A DNA stretch of 21,489 bases, taken from Eoetvoesia sp035555955. GTDB lineage: Bacteria; Pseudomonadota; Gammaproteobacteria; Burkholderiales; Burkholderiaceae_B. The position numbers were made by a program, and so were the translations under genes. Shown one piece after another: positions 5,686-13,461 of this stretch. Position 1 is the first letter of the stretch, and the number at the start of each line of letters is the position of its first letter. Below the pieces are notes generated by a model. The model was not told the origin of the DNA. It saw nothing but the letters and a program-made list of their open reading frames with translations, and did no database searches. The DNA is taken from the NCBI RefSeq assembly GCF_035555955.1, contig NZ_DATMGA010000002.1, positions 1 to 21,489 on the forward strand. The letters run 5' to 3'.

Positions 5686-6294
5686 TTAGCGGCGCATGAC
5701 CTTTTCGGACGGAGTCAGCGCTTCGATGTAGGCCGGCCGGGAGAAAATGCGCTCGGCGTATTTCTGGATGGGCGCGGCGTTCTTGGGCAGCTCGATGCCG
5801 TAGTGGTCCAGGCGCCATAGCAGCGGCGCGACGGCCACGTCCAGCATGGAGAACTCGTCGCCCAGCATGTACTTGTTCTTGATGAGCAAGGGGGCCAGCT
5901 GCGACAGGCGGTCGCGGATGTTCTGGCGGGCGTTCTCGAGCGCTTTTTCGTCCGGGTTGTTGCGGTTTTCGAGCATCGACACGTGGACGAAGAGCTCTTT
6001 CTCGAAGTTGTACAGGAACAGGCGCGTGCGGGCCCGCATGACGGGATCGGCCGGCATGAGCTGCGGATGCGGGAAGCGCTCGTCGATGTATTCGTTGATG
6101 ATGTTGGATTCGTACAGGATGAGGTCACGCTCGACCAGGATGGGCACCTGGCCGTACGGGTTCATGACGGCAATGTCTTCGGGCTTGTTGTAGAGATCGA
6201 TATCGCGGATTTCGAAGTCCATGCCTTTTTCGAACAACACGAAACGGCAGCGTTGCGAAAAAGGGCAGGTTGTTCCGGAGTAGAGCACCATCAT
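5686..6294 (-). CDS. sspA: Stringent starvation protein A
   Basis: SspA is a glutathione S-transferase-fold protein that binds RNA polymerase and changes promoter choice during starvation and acid stress; it does not act as a glutathione enzyme. The 202-residue product has the N-terminal thioredoxin-like domain (VLYSGTTCPFSQRCRFVLFEKG, then NPYGQVPILVERDLILYESNIINEYIDERFPHPQLMP) and an all-helical C-terminal domain from about residue 85. I use the ATG at 6294, which has GGAA 8 nt upstream and begins MMVLYSG as expected for the family. An ATG at 6309, five codons earlier, is possible but lacks a ribosome binding site. It forms a pair with sspB and is separated from petC by two hairpins. Confidence 0.94.
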   Translation of the reverse strand: MMVLYSGTTCPFSQRCRFVLFEKGMDFEIRDIDLYNKPEDIAVMNPYGQVPILVERDLILYESNIINEYIDERFPHPQLMPADPVMRARTRLFLYNFEKELFVHVSMLENRNNPDEKALENARQNIRDRLSQLAPLLIKNKYMLGDEFSMLDVAVAPLLWRLDHYGIELPKNAAPIQKYAERIFSRPAYIEALTPSEKVMRR

Positions 6295-6319
6295 GGCGAG
6301 GTTTCCCATCTGAATAATG

Positions 6320-6347
6320 AAAACGCGAGCAAACAAAACCTTGCTCG
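6320..6347 (-). terminator. Second hairpin between petC and sspA
   Basis: On the minus strand CGAGCAA (6347-6341) pairs with TTGCTCG (6332-6326) around an 8-nt T-rich loop, followed by CGTTTTC. It directly follows the larger petC terminator, so it may be a back-up terminator. It could equally be a regulatory site for sspA, whose start codon is 32 nt further on. Confidence 0.5.
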
Positions 6348-6384
6348 GAAAAGGGAAATAGGCGTACATCCTACGCCTATTTCC
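6348..6384 (-). terminator. Rho-independent terminator of petABC
   Basis: A perfect 13-bp inverted repeat (GGAAATAGGCGTA at 6354-6366, its complement at 6372-6384) with a 5-nt loop lies 50 bp after the petC stop codon. On the minus strand the stem is followed by CTTTTCC. Stem length and position support a terminator for the bc1 operon. Confidence 0.8.
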
Positions 6385-6434
6385 TGATCGGCGCCCAGTG
6401 TGACCAAGGCTGCCGGTTATCGCAACAGTTTACT

Positions 6435-7283
6435 TTACTTGACGTCTTTCCAGAATGCGGCATTGAGACGCCACGCCACGACAAGGAACAGGCCCAGGAA
6501 CAGCAGCACCCAAAAGCCGATTTTCTTGCGCAGCAGCTGCGCGGGTTCGGACATCCAGCCCAGGAAGTTGCTGAGGTCGGCGACGTTGTTGTCGTATTCC
6601 GCCGTCTGGGCCGCATCGACCGGCTTGAACGTGGAATGATTGACGGCGTGGCCGTGGTAGTTTTGCAGCTCTTCGCTCTTGGATTGCGAGAAGCCGTTGA
6701 CGTCGAAATCGGTGCTGGTGCGGGTCCAGACCGTTTTGCCGTCGGGCTTTTCGGTTTCGGCGATGGTTACGTGATTGTACGTACGGGGCCCCTGCAGCTG
6801 CCACAATACATTGGGCATGGCCACGCTGGGGAATACGGCGTTGTCCCAGCCGGTTTTCTTGTTGGTGTCGCGGTAGAACGAGCGCAGGAACGTGTAGATG
6901 TAATCGACGCCCGAAGGACCGAAATTGGTGGACTTGGCGCGGGCGATGACCGACAGGTCGGGCGGCGTGGCGCCGAACCATTTCTTGCTGTCCTCTTTGC
7001 GCATGGCGATGGTCATGAGGCTGCCGACTTTGTCGGCCGTGAACAGCAGGTTCTTTTTGATTTCGTCTTCGGTGAGGCCGATGTCGGTAAGCCGGTTGTA
7101 GCGCATGGAATTGGCGCTATGGCAGCTGAGGCAGTAGTTGACGAACAGCTTGGCGCCGTTTTGCAGGGACGCCATGTTGTTGATTCGGTACGGGGCCGCG
7201 TCGAGCTTCACCCCGCCTTCGGACGCCAGGGCGGCCGAGCAGGTAAGAGCTAACGCAAAGGCACCAAGCAGCTTTTTGATCAT
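6435..7283 (-). CDS. petC: Ubiquinol-cytochrome c reductase, cytochrome c1
   Basis: Cytochrome c1 passes electrons from the Rieske centre to a soluble cytochrome c on the periplasmic side of the inner membrane. The 282-residue precursor begins with a Sec signal peptide (MIKKLLGAFALALTCSAALA). The covalent haem site CLSCH is at residues 51-55, and a Met in the FPSVAMPNVL segment is the probable sixth ligand. One C-terminal membrane anchor (about 252-273, KIGFWVLLFLGLFLVVAW) holds the protein. I use the ATG at 7283, 6 nt after GGA; an ATG two codons earlier at 7289 cannot be excluded. It is the last gene of petABC and starts 24 bp after petB. Confidence 0.96.
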   Translation of the reverse strand: MIKKLLGAFALALTCSAALASEGGVKLDAAPYRINNMASLQNGAKLFVNYCLSCHSANSMRYNRLTDIGLTEDEIKKNLLFTADKVGSLMTIAMRKEDSKKWFGATPPDLSVIARAKSTNFGPSGVDYIYTFLRSFYRDTNKKTGWDNAVFPSVAMPNVLWQLQGPRTYNHVTIAETEKPDGKTVWTRTSTDFDVNGFSQSKSEELQNYHGHAVNHSTFKPVDAAQTAEYDNNVADLSNFLGWMSEPAQLLRKKIGFWVLLFLGLFLVVAWRLNAAFWKDVK

Positions 7284-7307
7284 GATCATTCCGTGTGTCT
7301 TGTGGGC

Positions 7308-8696
7308 TTAGTGGGCGTGAAACGTAATCCGGTCGGGCACTGGCTTGAAAGTGCCCAGGCGGCTCCAGACGGGCATCAACAGGAAGAAGCCGAAGTAGAT
7401 CAGGGTGCCGATCTGGCTCATCAGGTTGAAGGTCGGGTTGGGGGGCTGAGTGCCCAGGAAGCCCAGAATGAGGAAGACGACGATGAAGATGGCGTACAGG
7501 AACTTGTGCCAGGTGGGGCGGTAGCGGATGGAGCGCACCGGCGAGTGGTCGAGCCATGGCAGGAAGAACAGGATGACCACCGAACCGCCCATGGCGACCA
7601 CGCCCCAGAACTTGGCGTCCAGGGTGCGCATGAAGATCGCCACCAGGATGAGGATGACGGGCACGATGATGCGCCACGCGCCCTTCAGATTGCCCTTGAT
7701 GAACAGGGCGATGGCGCCCAGTATGGAGCAGGCCGCCAGAACCCAGGTGAAGTCGGCCGTGATGGCACGCAGCATGGAATAGAACGGCGTGAAGTACCAG
7801 ACCGGGGCGATGTGCGGCGGCGTCTTGAGCGAATCGGCGGGGATGAAGTTGTTGTATTCGAGGAAGTACCCGCCCATTTCGGGGCCGAAGAAGACGATGG
7901 CGGCGAAGACGATGAGGAAGCCGGCCACGCCCATGATGTCGTGCACCGAGTAGTAGGGGTGGAAGGGGATGCCGTCGACGGGGTGGCCGTTGGCGTCTTT
8001 GGGGCCGGCCTTGATTTCGACGCCGTCCGGGTTGTTGGAACCCACTTCGTGCAGGGCGATGATGTGAGCCACGACCAGGCCGATGAGGATCAGCGGAATG
8101 GCGATGACGTGGAAGGCGAAGAAGCGGTTCAGGGTGGCGTCGGACACGACGTAGTCGCCGCGGATCCACAGCGAGAGCTCAGGCCCGATGAAAGGAATGG
8201 CCGAGAACAGGTTGACGATGACCTGGGCGCCCCAGTACGACATTTGGCCCCAAGGCAGCAGGTAGCCCATGAAGGCTTCGCCCATGAGACAGAGGAAGAT
8301 GGCCATGCCGAAGATCCACACCAGTTCGCGGGGCTTGCGGTACGAACCATAGAACAGGCCGCGCAGCATGTGCAGGTAGACCACCACGAAGAACATGGAG
8401 GCGCCGGTGGAGTGCATGTAGCGGATCAGCCAGCCCCAAGGCACTTCGCGCATGATGAATTCGACCGAGCCGAAAGCCAGGTTGCCGTCGGGCTTGTAGT
8501 TCATGACCAGGAAGATGCCGGTCACGATCTGGATGACGAGTACCAGCAGCGCCAATGAGCCAAAGAAATACCAGAAGTTGAAATTCTTGGGTGCGTAATA
8601 TTCCGACATGTGCTCTTTGAAGAGGGTCGTAAGCGGGAAGCGCTTGTCGATCCATCCCAAAAGTCCTGTCGTTTCGACGGTTTTCTCGCCAGCCAT
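7308..8696 (-). CDS. petB: Ubiquinol-cytochrome c reductase, cytochrome b
   Basis: This is the 462-residue haem-carrying core of the bc1 complex, which oxidises ubiquinol at the Qo site and reduces quinone at the Qi site. About eight hydrophobic membrane helices are visible. The two b haems are ligated by His95 and His109 in one helix and His196 and His211 in another. The Qo-site loop reads PVWY at residues 298-301 in place of the PEWY found in mitochondria and alpha-proteobacteria; I recall PVWY as usual in beta- and gamma-proteobacteria. It is full length and fused cytochrome b type, not split b6/subunit IV. It lies 65 bp after petA. Confidence 0.97.
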   Translation of the reverse strand: MAGEKTVETTGLLGWIDKRFPLTTLFKEHMSEYYAPKNFNFWYFFGSLALLVLVIQIVTGIFLVMNYKPDGNLAFGSVEFIMREVPWGWLIRYMHSTGASMFFVVVYLHMLRGLFYGSYRKPRELVWIFGMAIFLCLMGEAFMGYLLPWGQMSYWGAQVIVNLFSAIPFIGPELSLWIRGDYVVSDATLNRFFAFHVIAIPLILIGLVVAHIIALHEVGSNNPDGVEIKAGPKDANGHPVDGIPFHPYYSVHDIMGVAGFLIVFAAIVFFGPEMGGYFLEYNNFIPADSLKTPPHIAPVWYFTPFYSMLRAITADFTWVLAACSILGAIALFIKGNLKGAWRIIVPVILILVAIFMRTLDAKFWGVVAMGGSVVILFFLPWLDHSPVRSIRYRPTWHKFLYAIFIVVFLILGFLGTQPPNPTFNLMSQIGTLIYFGFFLLMPVWSRLGTFKPVPDRITFHAH

Positions 8697-8761
8697 GGAA
8701 ACGGTTCCTTTATTCTGTCTGCGTTCTGTTTGTGACGCGTGTGGATGTGGTGTATGGGTAC

Positions 8762-9406
8762 TTAGGCCTTGTTGACTTCGTCGACGCCGATGGTGATGCG
8801 GGTGCCGTCGGAAGAAAATGCGTAAGGCGGAACTTCGAGGTTGTCGGGCGCGGGCTTGTTCTTATAGACGCGGCCGGCCAGGTCGAAGATGGAGCCATGG
8901 CATGGGCAAAGAAAGCCGCCTTCCCAGGGGGAGGGCAGGCCGGGGCCGTCGACGGCCGCCAGGTGCGGGGTGGGCGAACAGCCCAGGTGCGTGCAGATGC
9001 CCACTACCACCAGGTATTCGGGTTTGCGCGAGCGGTATTCGTTTTTGGCGAAGGAAGGAGTGAAGCCGGGACGGTCGGAGTTGGGGTCGGCGACGAGGGC
9101 GTCGTCGTGCTTGATGCCTTCGAGCTGGGCCTTCGTGCGGTGCACGATCCAGACGGGCTTGCCGCGCCACTCGACGGTGATCATTTGGCCAGGAGGAATG
9201 GAGCTGATGTCGACTTCGACGGGAGCACCAGCCGCGCGCGCTTTTTCCGAAGGGGCGAAAGAGCCCACAAAGGGGACTGCTGTGGCTACGCCAGCCACAC
9301 CGCCCAGGGCACAGGCGGTAGCAACCCAGGTGCGACGCGAGGGATCGGGTGGCTGGTTGGGATCAACCGAAGCTGCGCCATCGATCGGTGAATTATCCTG
9401 ACTCAT
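8762..9406 (-). CDS. petA: Ubiquinol-cytochrome c reductase, Rieske iron-sulfur subunit
   Basis: The 214-residue Rieske protein carries a 2Fe-2S cluster that takes the first electron from ubiquinol. Cluster motifs are CTHLGC (138-143) and CPCHGS (167-172): ligands Cys138, His140, Cys167 and His170, with Cys143 and Cys169 forming the disulfide. The N-terminus has a twin-arginine motif, SRRTWVAT at 23-30, followed by the single membrane helix (about 30-50), so export probably uses the Tat translocase encoded by tatABC in this window. I use the ATG at 9406, which has AAGGA 6 nt upstream; the reading from 9442 adds 12 unconserved residues and has no such site. First gene of petABC. Confidence 0.96.
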   Translation of the reverse strand: MSQDNSPIDGAASVDPNQPPDPSRRTWVATACALGGVAGVATAVPFVGSFAPSEKARAAGAPVEVDISSIPPGQMITVEWRGKPVWIVHRTKAQLEGIKHDDALVADPNSDRPGFTPSFAKNEYRSRKPEYLVVVGICTHLGCSPTPHLAAVDGPGLPSPWEGGFLCPCHGSIFDLAGRVYKNKPAPDNLEVPPYAFSSDGTRITIGVDEVNKA

Positions 9407-9440
9407 TCTGTATCCTTGTTGATGCCTTTTAGGGCATGAC

Positions 9441-9465
9441 ATTCAATGTTTTTAGTGTATTGAAT
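9441..9465. promoter_or_regulatory. Inverted repeat between petA and mscL
   Basis: ATTCAAT (9441-9447) and ATTGAAT (9459-9465) are perfect 7-bp arms with an 11-bp A/T-rich spacer, giving arm centres 18 bp apart. It lies in the predicted petA leader, just downstream of the petA promoter and upstream of mscL. The spacing suits a dimeric repressor or a leader hairpin; it does not match the FNR consensus. No regulator can be named. Confidence 0.4.
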
Positions 9466-9481
9466 CTTCTTCTAACCGCGT

Positions 9482-9510
9482 ATTATAGCGTTAGCCCGCT
9501 GTTGGGTGAA
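9482..9510 (-). promoter_or_regulatory. Predicted promoter of petABC
   Basis: On the minus strand a perfect TATAAT (9487-9482) is preceded by TTCACC (9510-9505) at 17 bp. Transcription would start near 9475, giving a leader of about 70 nt. The complementary strand reads TATTAT at 9481-9486, which could serve as a -10 box for mscL. Confidence 0.6.
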
Positions 9511-9527
9511 TGACAAAGGACAAACAC

Positions 9528-9977
9528 ATGAGCAAAGTGAAAGGTTTCCTCAGCGAATTCCAGGAGTTCGCGGTCAAGGGCAACATGATAGACCTGGCGG
9601 TCGGCGTGATCATCGGCGCCGCATTCGGCAAGATCATCGATTCGCTGGTCAAGGATGTGATCATGCCTTTTATCAGCTTCATTCTTGGCGGGCAGGTGGA
9701 TTTTACCAATTTGTTCTGGGTGCTCAAGGAACCTGTCAACTATGCCGGACCGCGCACTTACGATGCCATGGTCAAGGCGGGCGCCAACGTGCTGGGGTGG
9801 GGCAACTTCGTGACCATCCTCATCAATTTCATCCTGCTGGCTCTGGTGGTGTTCTGCCTGGTCAAGGCGGCCAACAAGGCGCGCAGCCGGATGGTCAAGG
9901 AAGCGGCGGCCGAGCCCGCCCCCACGCCCGACGACGTGCTGCTGCTGCGAGAAATCCGCGACCTGCTCAAGAAGTGA
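9528..9977 (+). CDS. mscL: Large-conductance mechanosensitive channel
   Basis: MscL is the homopentameric inner-membrane channel that opens under membrane tension and releases solutes during hypo-osmotic shock. The 149-residue protein has the family layout: an N-terminal amphipathic helix (MSKVKGFLSEFQEFAVKG), the pore helix TM1 with NMIDLAVGVIIGAAFGKI (about 18-45), a periplasmic loop, TM2 (about 88-111, FVTILINFILLALVVFCLV) and a cytoplasmic helix ending LLLREIRDLLKK. I use the ATG at 9528, which has AAAGGA 7 nt upstream; the start at 9510 lies within the -35 region of the divergent petA promoter and lacks a binding site. It appears monocistronic and is convergent with the Nif3-family gene. 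Confidence 0.95.
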   Translation: MSKVKGFLSEFQEFAVKGNMIDLAVGVIIGAAFGKIIDSLVKDVIMPFISFILGGQVDFTNLFWVLKEPVNYAGPRTYDAMVKAGANVLGWGNFVTILINFILLALVVFCLVKAANKARSRMVKEAAAEPAPTPDDVLLLREIRDLLKK

Positions 9978-10066
9978 ATGGCCCGCATCCAGCGCGCCGG
10001 GAGCCGGGACGGTGGTAAGGTTCGGGGCGAAGGCCCGCTGCGACAGGGAGGATTCTTGACGGCTCT

Positions 10067-10091
10067 TGGCTCATGGCGGCGCCATGAGCCA
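10067..10091. terminator. Hairpin between convergent mscL and Nif3-family genes
   Basis: TGGCTCATGGC (10067-10077) and GCCATGAGCCA (10081-10091) are perfect 11-bp arms with a 3-nt loop, midway in the 129-bp gap between convergent stop codons. The position and symmetry suit a bidirectional terminator, but neither side has a clear T-run. Confidence 0.5.
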
Positions 10092-10106
10092 GGAAGCGGC
10101 GGAATC

Positions 10107-10883
10107 CTAAATGGGGTTGTCCAGATCGATGAACTCGACCCGTATGCCGAACTCGGTCGCGATGGCCTGGCCCAAGGCCTGAACGCCGTAGCGCTCGGTG
10201 GCGTGGTGGCCGGCGGCAATGAAGCCGCAGCCTGTTTCTTGCGCCAGATGGAAGGTGGGTTCCGAGGCCTCGCCGGTAATATAGACCTCGGCGCCGGCGT
10301 CCACGGCGGCCTGCATCATGCTTTGCGCGCCGCCGGTGCACCAGGCGATGCGCGAGACGGGTTGTTGTGGATTCCCAACAACCAGGGGCTGCCGATGTAA
10401 ACTATTGTTAATTTGGGCGCCCAGTTCTCCCAGGCTGTTCGCGCCGCGGCTGCGGCCCAGCCACACCAGGCCGTCGGGGCCGCAAGTCAGGGGGTTGCCA
10501 TCGGCATCGCGGTCGGGTTCGAAGCCCAGCACCCGCGCCAGCTGGGCGTTGTTGCCCAGGGTCGGGTGGGCGTCCAGGGGCAGGTGGTAGGCGAACAGAT
10601 TAAGCTGGTTTTCCAGGGCCAGCGCCAGGCGGCGGCGCTTCGGGCCGCGTATGCAGGGGTCTTCGTTCTTCCAGAACCAGCCGTGATGCACCAGGACGGC
10701 GTCGGCCCCGCGTTCGGCGGCGGCCTCCAGCAGGGCCTGCGACGCGGTGACTCCGGTGATAATGTGGCGTATCGAGTCCTTGCCCTCCACCTGCAGCCCG
10801 TTGGGACAGTAGTCCCGAAAGCGCTGAGGCTGCAACGTGGCGTCCAGCCAGCGGGAAAGGTCGTGTGTGGAAACCTGATTCAT
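10107..10883 (-). CDS. Nif3-like dinuclear metal centre protein
   Basis: The 258-residue protein belongs to the Nif3/YbgI family of hexameric ring proteins with a dinuclear metal centre in each subunit. The metal-site motifs are visible: VLVHHGWFW (about 63-71), YHLPLDAH (about 98-105) and, near the C-terminus, AAGHHATERYG (about 223-233), with the conserved Glu of the last motif. Family members have been labelled GTP cyclohydrolase I type 2, but the cellular role is not settled. The ATG at 10883 has only a weak purine-rich upstream sequence. Its start codon is 17 bp from the divergent DegS-like protease start, so its promoter must overlap that gene. Confidence 0.88.
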   Translation of the reverse strand: MNQVSTHDLSRWLDATLQPQRFRDYCPNGLQVEGKDSIRHIITGVTASQALLEAAAERGADAVLVHHGWFWKNEDPCIRGPKRRRLALALENQLNLFAYHLPLDAHPTLGNNAQLARVLGFEPDRDADGNPLTCGPDGLVWLGRSRGANSLGELGAQINNSLHRQPLVVGNPQQPVSRIAWCTGGAQSMMQAAVDAGAEVYITGEASEPTFHLAQETGCGFIAAGHHATERYGVQALGQAIATEFGIRVEFIDLDNPI

Positions 10884-10900
10884 TTTTTACCGTGAGTCCT

Positions 10901-12040
10901 ATGCGTCGATTGTGGTTATTGTTTGCCCAGACCGTGACGGTATGCCTGGGCATCCTGTTCATCGTGACAACCTTGCGCCCCGACTGGCTGCGGTCGGAGC
11001 GGGCGGCGCCGGCCAGGCAAGGCGCGCCCGCGATCCAGTCGTATGCCGACGCCGTGGCGCGCGCGGCGCCCGCCGTGGTCAATGTCTACACCACCAAGCA
11101 CGTGACCGAGCCTCTCGTGCCCCTGTTCAACGATCCCGAGCTGTCCCGCCTTTTCGGCGCCATCCCGGGCCTGAGCGAGCGCCGCAAGGCGACCACGCTG
11201 GGTTCTGGTGTCATTGTACGCAGCGACGGCTATATTTTGACCAACTACCACGTCATCGAGTCGGCGGACGCCATCCAGGTGGCGCTGAACGACGGACGCC
11301 AGGCCAAGGCCGAGCTCATCGGCGCCGATCCCGACAGCGACCTGGCCGTGCTCAAGATCAAGCTGCCCAACCTGGCCAGCATCACCTTCAGCGAGGGCCA
11401 TGAGCCCAGGGTGGGCGACGTGGTGCTCGCCATCGGCAATCCGTTCGGCGTGGGGCAAACCACCACCCAGGGCATCGTGTCGGCGCTGGGCCGCAACCGG
11501 CTCGGCATCAACACCTACGAAAACTTCATCCAGACCGATGCGGCCATCAACCCGGGCAATTCCGGCGGGGCCCTGGTCGACTCGTCGGGCACGCTGGTGG
11601 GCATCAATACCGCCATTTATTCCGAGTCGGGCGGCTCGCTGGGCATCGGCTTCGCCATCCCGGCCAAAACGGCGCACACCATCATGGAGCAGATCATCGC
11701 CACCGGGACGGTGACACGCGGATGGCTGGGCATCGAGCCGCAGGACATCACCCCCGACCTGGCCAAGGCATTCAACCTGGGCCGGGAGTCGGGCGTGATC
11801 ATCGCCGATGTGCTGCGCAACGGGCCGGCCTGGAACGGCGGCATGCGGGTGGGCGACATCGTGGTCAAGCTGAACGGCCAGCCTGTGGAAGATACGTTGG
11901 GTTTCCTGAACCAGATCGCGCCCCTGAAGCCGGGCAGCAATGTTGAAGTGGACGTACTGCGCGCGGGCAAGCCGCTGCACCTGCAGGCCAAGGTGGGGGT
12001 GCGCCCGCGCGTGGCGCATCCGGGCGGGCGGCGCCGCTGA
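10901..12040 (+). CDS. DegS-like membrane-anchored serine protease (HtrA family)
   Basis: The 379-residue protein is a trypsin-fold HtrA peptidase. An N-terminal membrane anchor (about 4-25) keeps the catalytic part in the periplasm. The catalytic triad is His117 (TNYHVIES), Asp147 (DSDLAVLK) and Ser221 (NPGNSGGAL). A single PDZ domain follows (about 270-365). One PDZ plus an uncleaved-looking anchor is the architecture of DegS, the site-1 protease that starts the sigmaE envelope-stress cascade; DegP and DegQ normally have two PDZ domains and a cleavable signal. A sigmaE or RseA gene is not in the window, so the substrate is inferred. ATG at 10901 chosen because the membrane helix starts there; no strong Shine-Dalgarno is seen, and a GTG three codons earlier is possible. 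It converges on tatC with an 18-bp gap. Confidence 0.9.
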   Translation: MRRLWLLFAQTVTVCLGILFIVTTLRPDWLRSERAAPARQGAPAIQSYADAVARAAPAVVNVYTTKHVTEPLVPLFNDPELSRLFGAIPGLSERRKATTLGSGVIVRSDGYILTNYHVIESADAIQVALNDGRQAKAELIGADPDSDLAVLKIKLPNLASITFSEGHEPRVGDVVLAIGNPFGVGQTTTQGIVSALGRNRLGINTYENFIQTDAAINPGNSGGALVDSSGTLVGINTAIYSESGGSLGIGFAIPAKTAHTIMEQIIATGTVTRGWLGIEPQDITPDLAKAFNLGRESGVIIADVLRNGPAWNGGMRVGDIVVKLNGQPVEDTLGFLNQIAPLKPGSNVEVDVLRAGKPLHLQAKVGVRPRVAHPGGRRR

Positions 12041-12058
12041 GCAGGCCGGCGCTGCGGA

Positions 12059-12865
12059 TCAGTTGTCGGACGAGGTGTCGGAGGCGGTGAGTTCGCCGGC
12101 CGATTCCGCCTTGGCGGATTTCCTGGAGACCATGCTGGCCACCAGGACGCCCAGTTCGAACAGCAGGCAAAGGGGGAAGGCCAGCATGAATTGGCTGAGC
12201 ACATCGGGCGGCGTGACGACGGCGGCGATGATGAAGGCCCCGACGATGACATAGCCGCGCACCGACTTGAGCTTGGCGACGGTGACGAGGCCCGTCTTGA
12301 CCAGCAGCACCACGATGACCGGAACCTCGAAGGTGACCCCGAAGGCAATGAACATGGTCATGACGAAGCTGAGATAGGCTTCGATGTCGGGCGCCGGGGT
12401 AATGGATTGCGGTGCGAACGTGGCGATGAAGTGAAAGACCGTGCGGAACACCACGAAGTAGCAGAACGCCATGCCCAGCAGGAACAGCAGGGTGCTGGAC
12501 AGGATGAGCGGCAGGGCCAGGCGCCGTTCGTGCGTGTACAGGCCCGGCGCGACAAAGGCCCAGGCCTGGTACAGCACCACCGGCAGGGAGATGACGAAGG
12601 CGGCCATCAGGGTGACCTTGATGGGAACCATGAACGGCGTGATGACGCCCGTGGCGATCATGCGCGTGCCGGTGGGCAGCGAAGCCAGCATGGGCTGGGC
12701 CAGGAAGTCGTAGATCTTGGAGGCGCCCGGATAGATGAACAGCACGGCGAACACGACCAGTACGGCCACGACGGCCTTGAGCAGGCGCGAACGCAGTTCG
12801 ACGAGATGCGAGATGAAGGTTTCCTGGGAGTCGTCCTGACCCTGGCCGATGTCTTCCTGCGTCAC
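12059..12865 (-). CDS. tatC: Sec-independent protein translocase TatC
   Basis: TatC is the multi-spanning inner-membrane receptor that recognises twin-arginine signal peptides of folded proteins. The 268-residue protein has six hydrophobic helices and the family landmarks: the N-terminal HLVELRSRLL, then QAWAFVAPGLYTHERR, FGVTFEVPVI, and the TPPD segment near residue 218. The start codon is GTG and overlaps the tatB stop in a GTGA arrangement, so translation is coupled. The C-terminal tail is acidic and Ser/Asp-rich. It is the last gene of the cluster. Confidence 0.96.
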   Translation of the reverse strand: MTQEDIGQGQDDSQETFISHLVELRSRLLKAVVAVLVVFAVLFIYPGASKIYDFLAQPMLASLPTGTRMIATGVITPFMVPIKVTLMAAFVISLPVVLYQAWAFVAPGLYTHERRLALPLILSSTLLFLLGMAFCYFVVFRTVFHFIATFAPQSITPAPDIEAYLSFVMTMFIAFGVTFEVPVIVVLLVKTGLVTVAKLKSVRGYVIVGAFIIAAVVTPPDVLSQFMLAFPLCLLFELGVLVASMVSRKSAKAESAGELTASDTSSDN

Positions 12866-13380
12866 GAGTGTGTTCCGGTGGAGGGTTTGCCTGTGCTGGC
12901 TTCGGGCGCCCGCGCTTCGTCGAAGCCGGGCAGGGGCAGCGTATGCGGGTCGATGGCGGCCGCACCGGTGGCTTCGGCGGCAATGGCTTCGGCCTGAGCG
13001 GATTGCGGAGCCGCTACCTGGGCGGCTTCCGGCTGGCTGGGGGTTTCAGCGGCCAGGGCCTTGGCGCTGGCGCTGACCGCCTCGCTGGCGCTTTTTAGCG
13101 CATCTTGCGCCTCGGTGATGGGTTCGCGCAGGCTGTTGCCGGCGTCGGCCACCGAGTCCTTCACCGACTTGGCGGCGTCTTCAAGCTGGTTTTTCAGGTC
13201 GCCGATATCGTTTTTTTCCATCTCGCGCTGGATGTCGGACTTGACGTCGTTGACGTAGCGCTGCGCCCGGCCCAGCAGGTGGCCGACAGTTCGGGCGACG
13301 GTGGGCAGGCGCTCGGGACCGATCACGATCAGGGCGATGACGCCGATCAGGATGAGTTCGCTAAAGCTGACATCGAACAT
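12862..13380 (-). CDS. tatB: Sec-independent protein translocase TatB
   Basis: TatB partners TatC in binding the twin-arginine signal. The 172-residue protein begins with the TatB-type membrane helix MFDVSFSELILIGVIALIVIG followed by PERLP, which separates TatB from TatA. An amphipathic helix follows (about 22-75), then a long Ala/Ser/Glu-rich tail of low complexity up to the Pro-rich C-terminus. The tail is variable in the family. It starts 81 bp after tatA and overlaps tatC by 4 bp. Confidence 0.95.
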   Translation of the reverse strand: MFDVSFSELILIGVIALIVIGPERLPTVARTVGHLLGRAQRYVNDVKSDIQREMEKNDIGDLKNQLEDAAKSVKDSVADAGNSLREPITEAQDALKSASEAVSASAKALAAETPSQPEAAQVAAPQSAQAEAIAAEATGAAAIDPHTLPLPGFDEARAPEASTGKPSTGTHS

Positions 13381-13461
13381 GGATAGCTGGGCTCTTGAGT
13401 GGGGAACCGCCGGGTTCCGGTGGAAAGGCGGCGACCAGGGGGCGCGCGGCGCAGCGGGGCG

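Noticed and set aside
9978..10400. Plus-strand frame directly after mscL
   Set aside because: It runs through the terminator-like hairpin and then antisense to the Nif3-family gene; no family resemblance.
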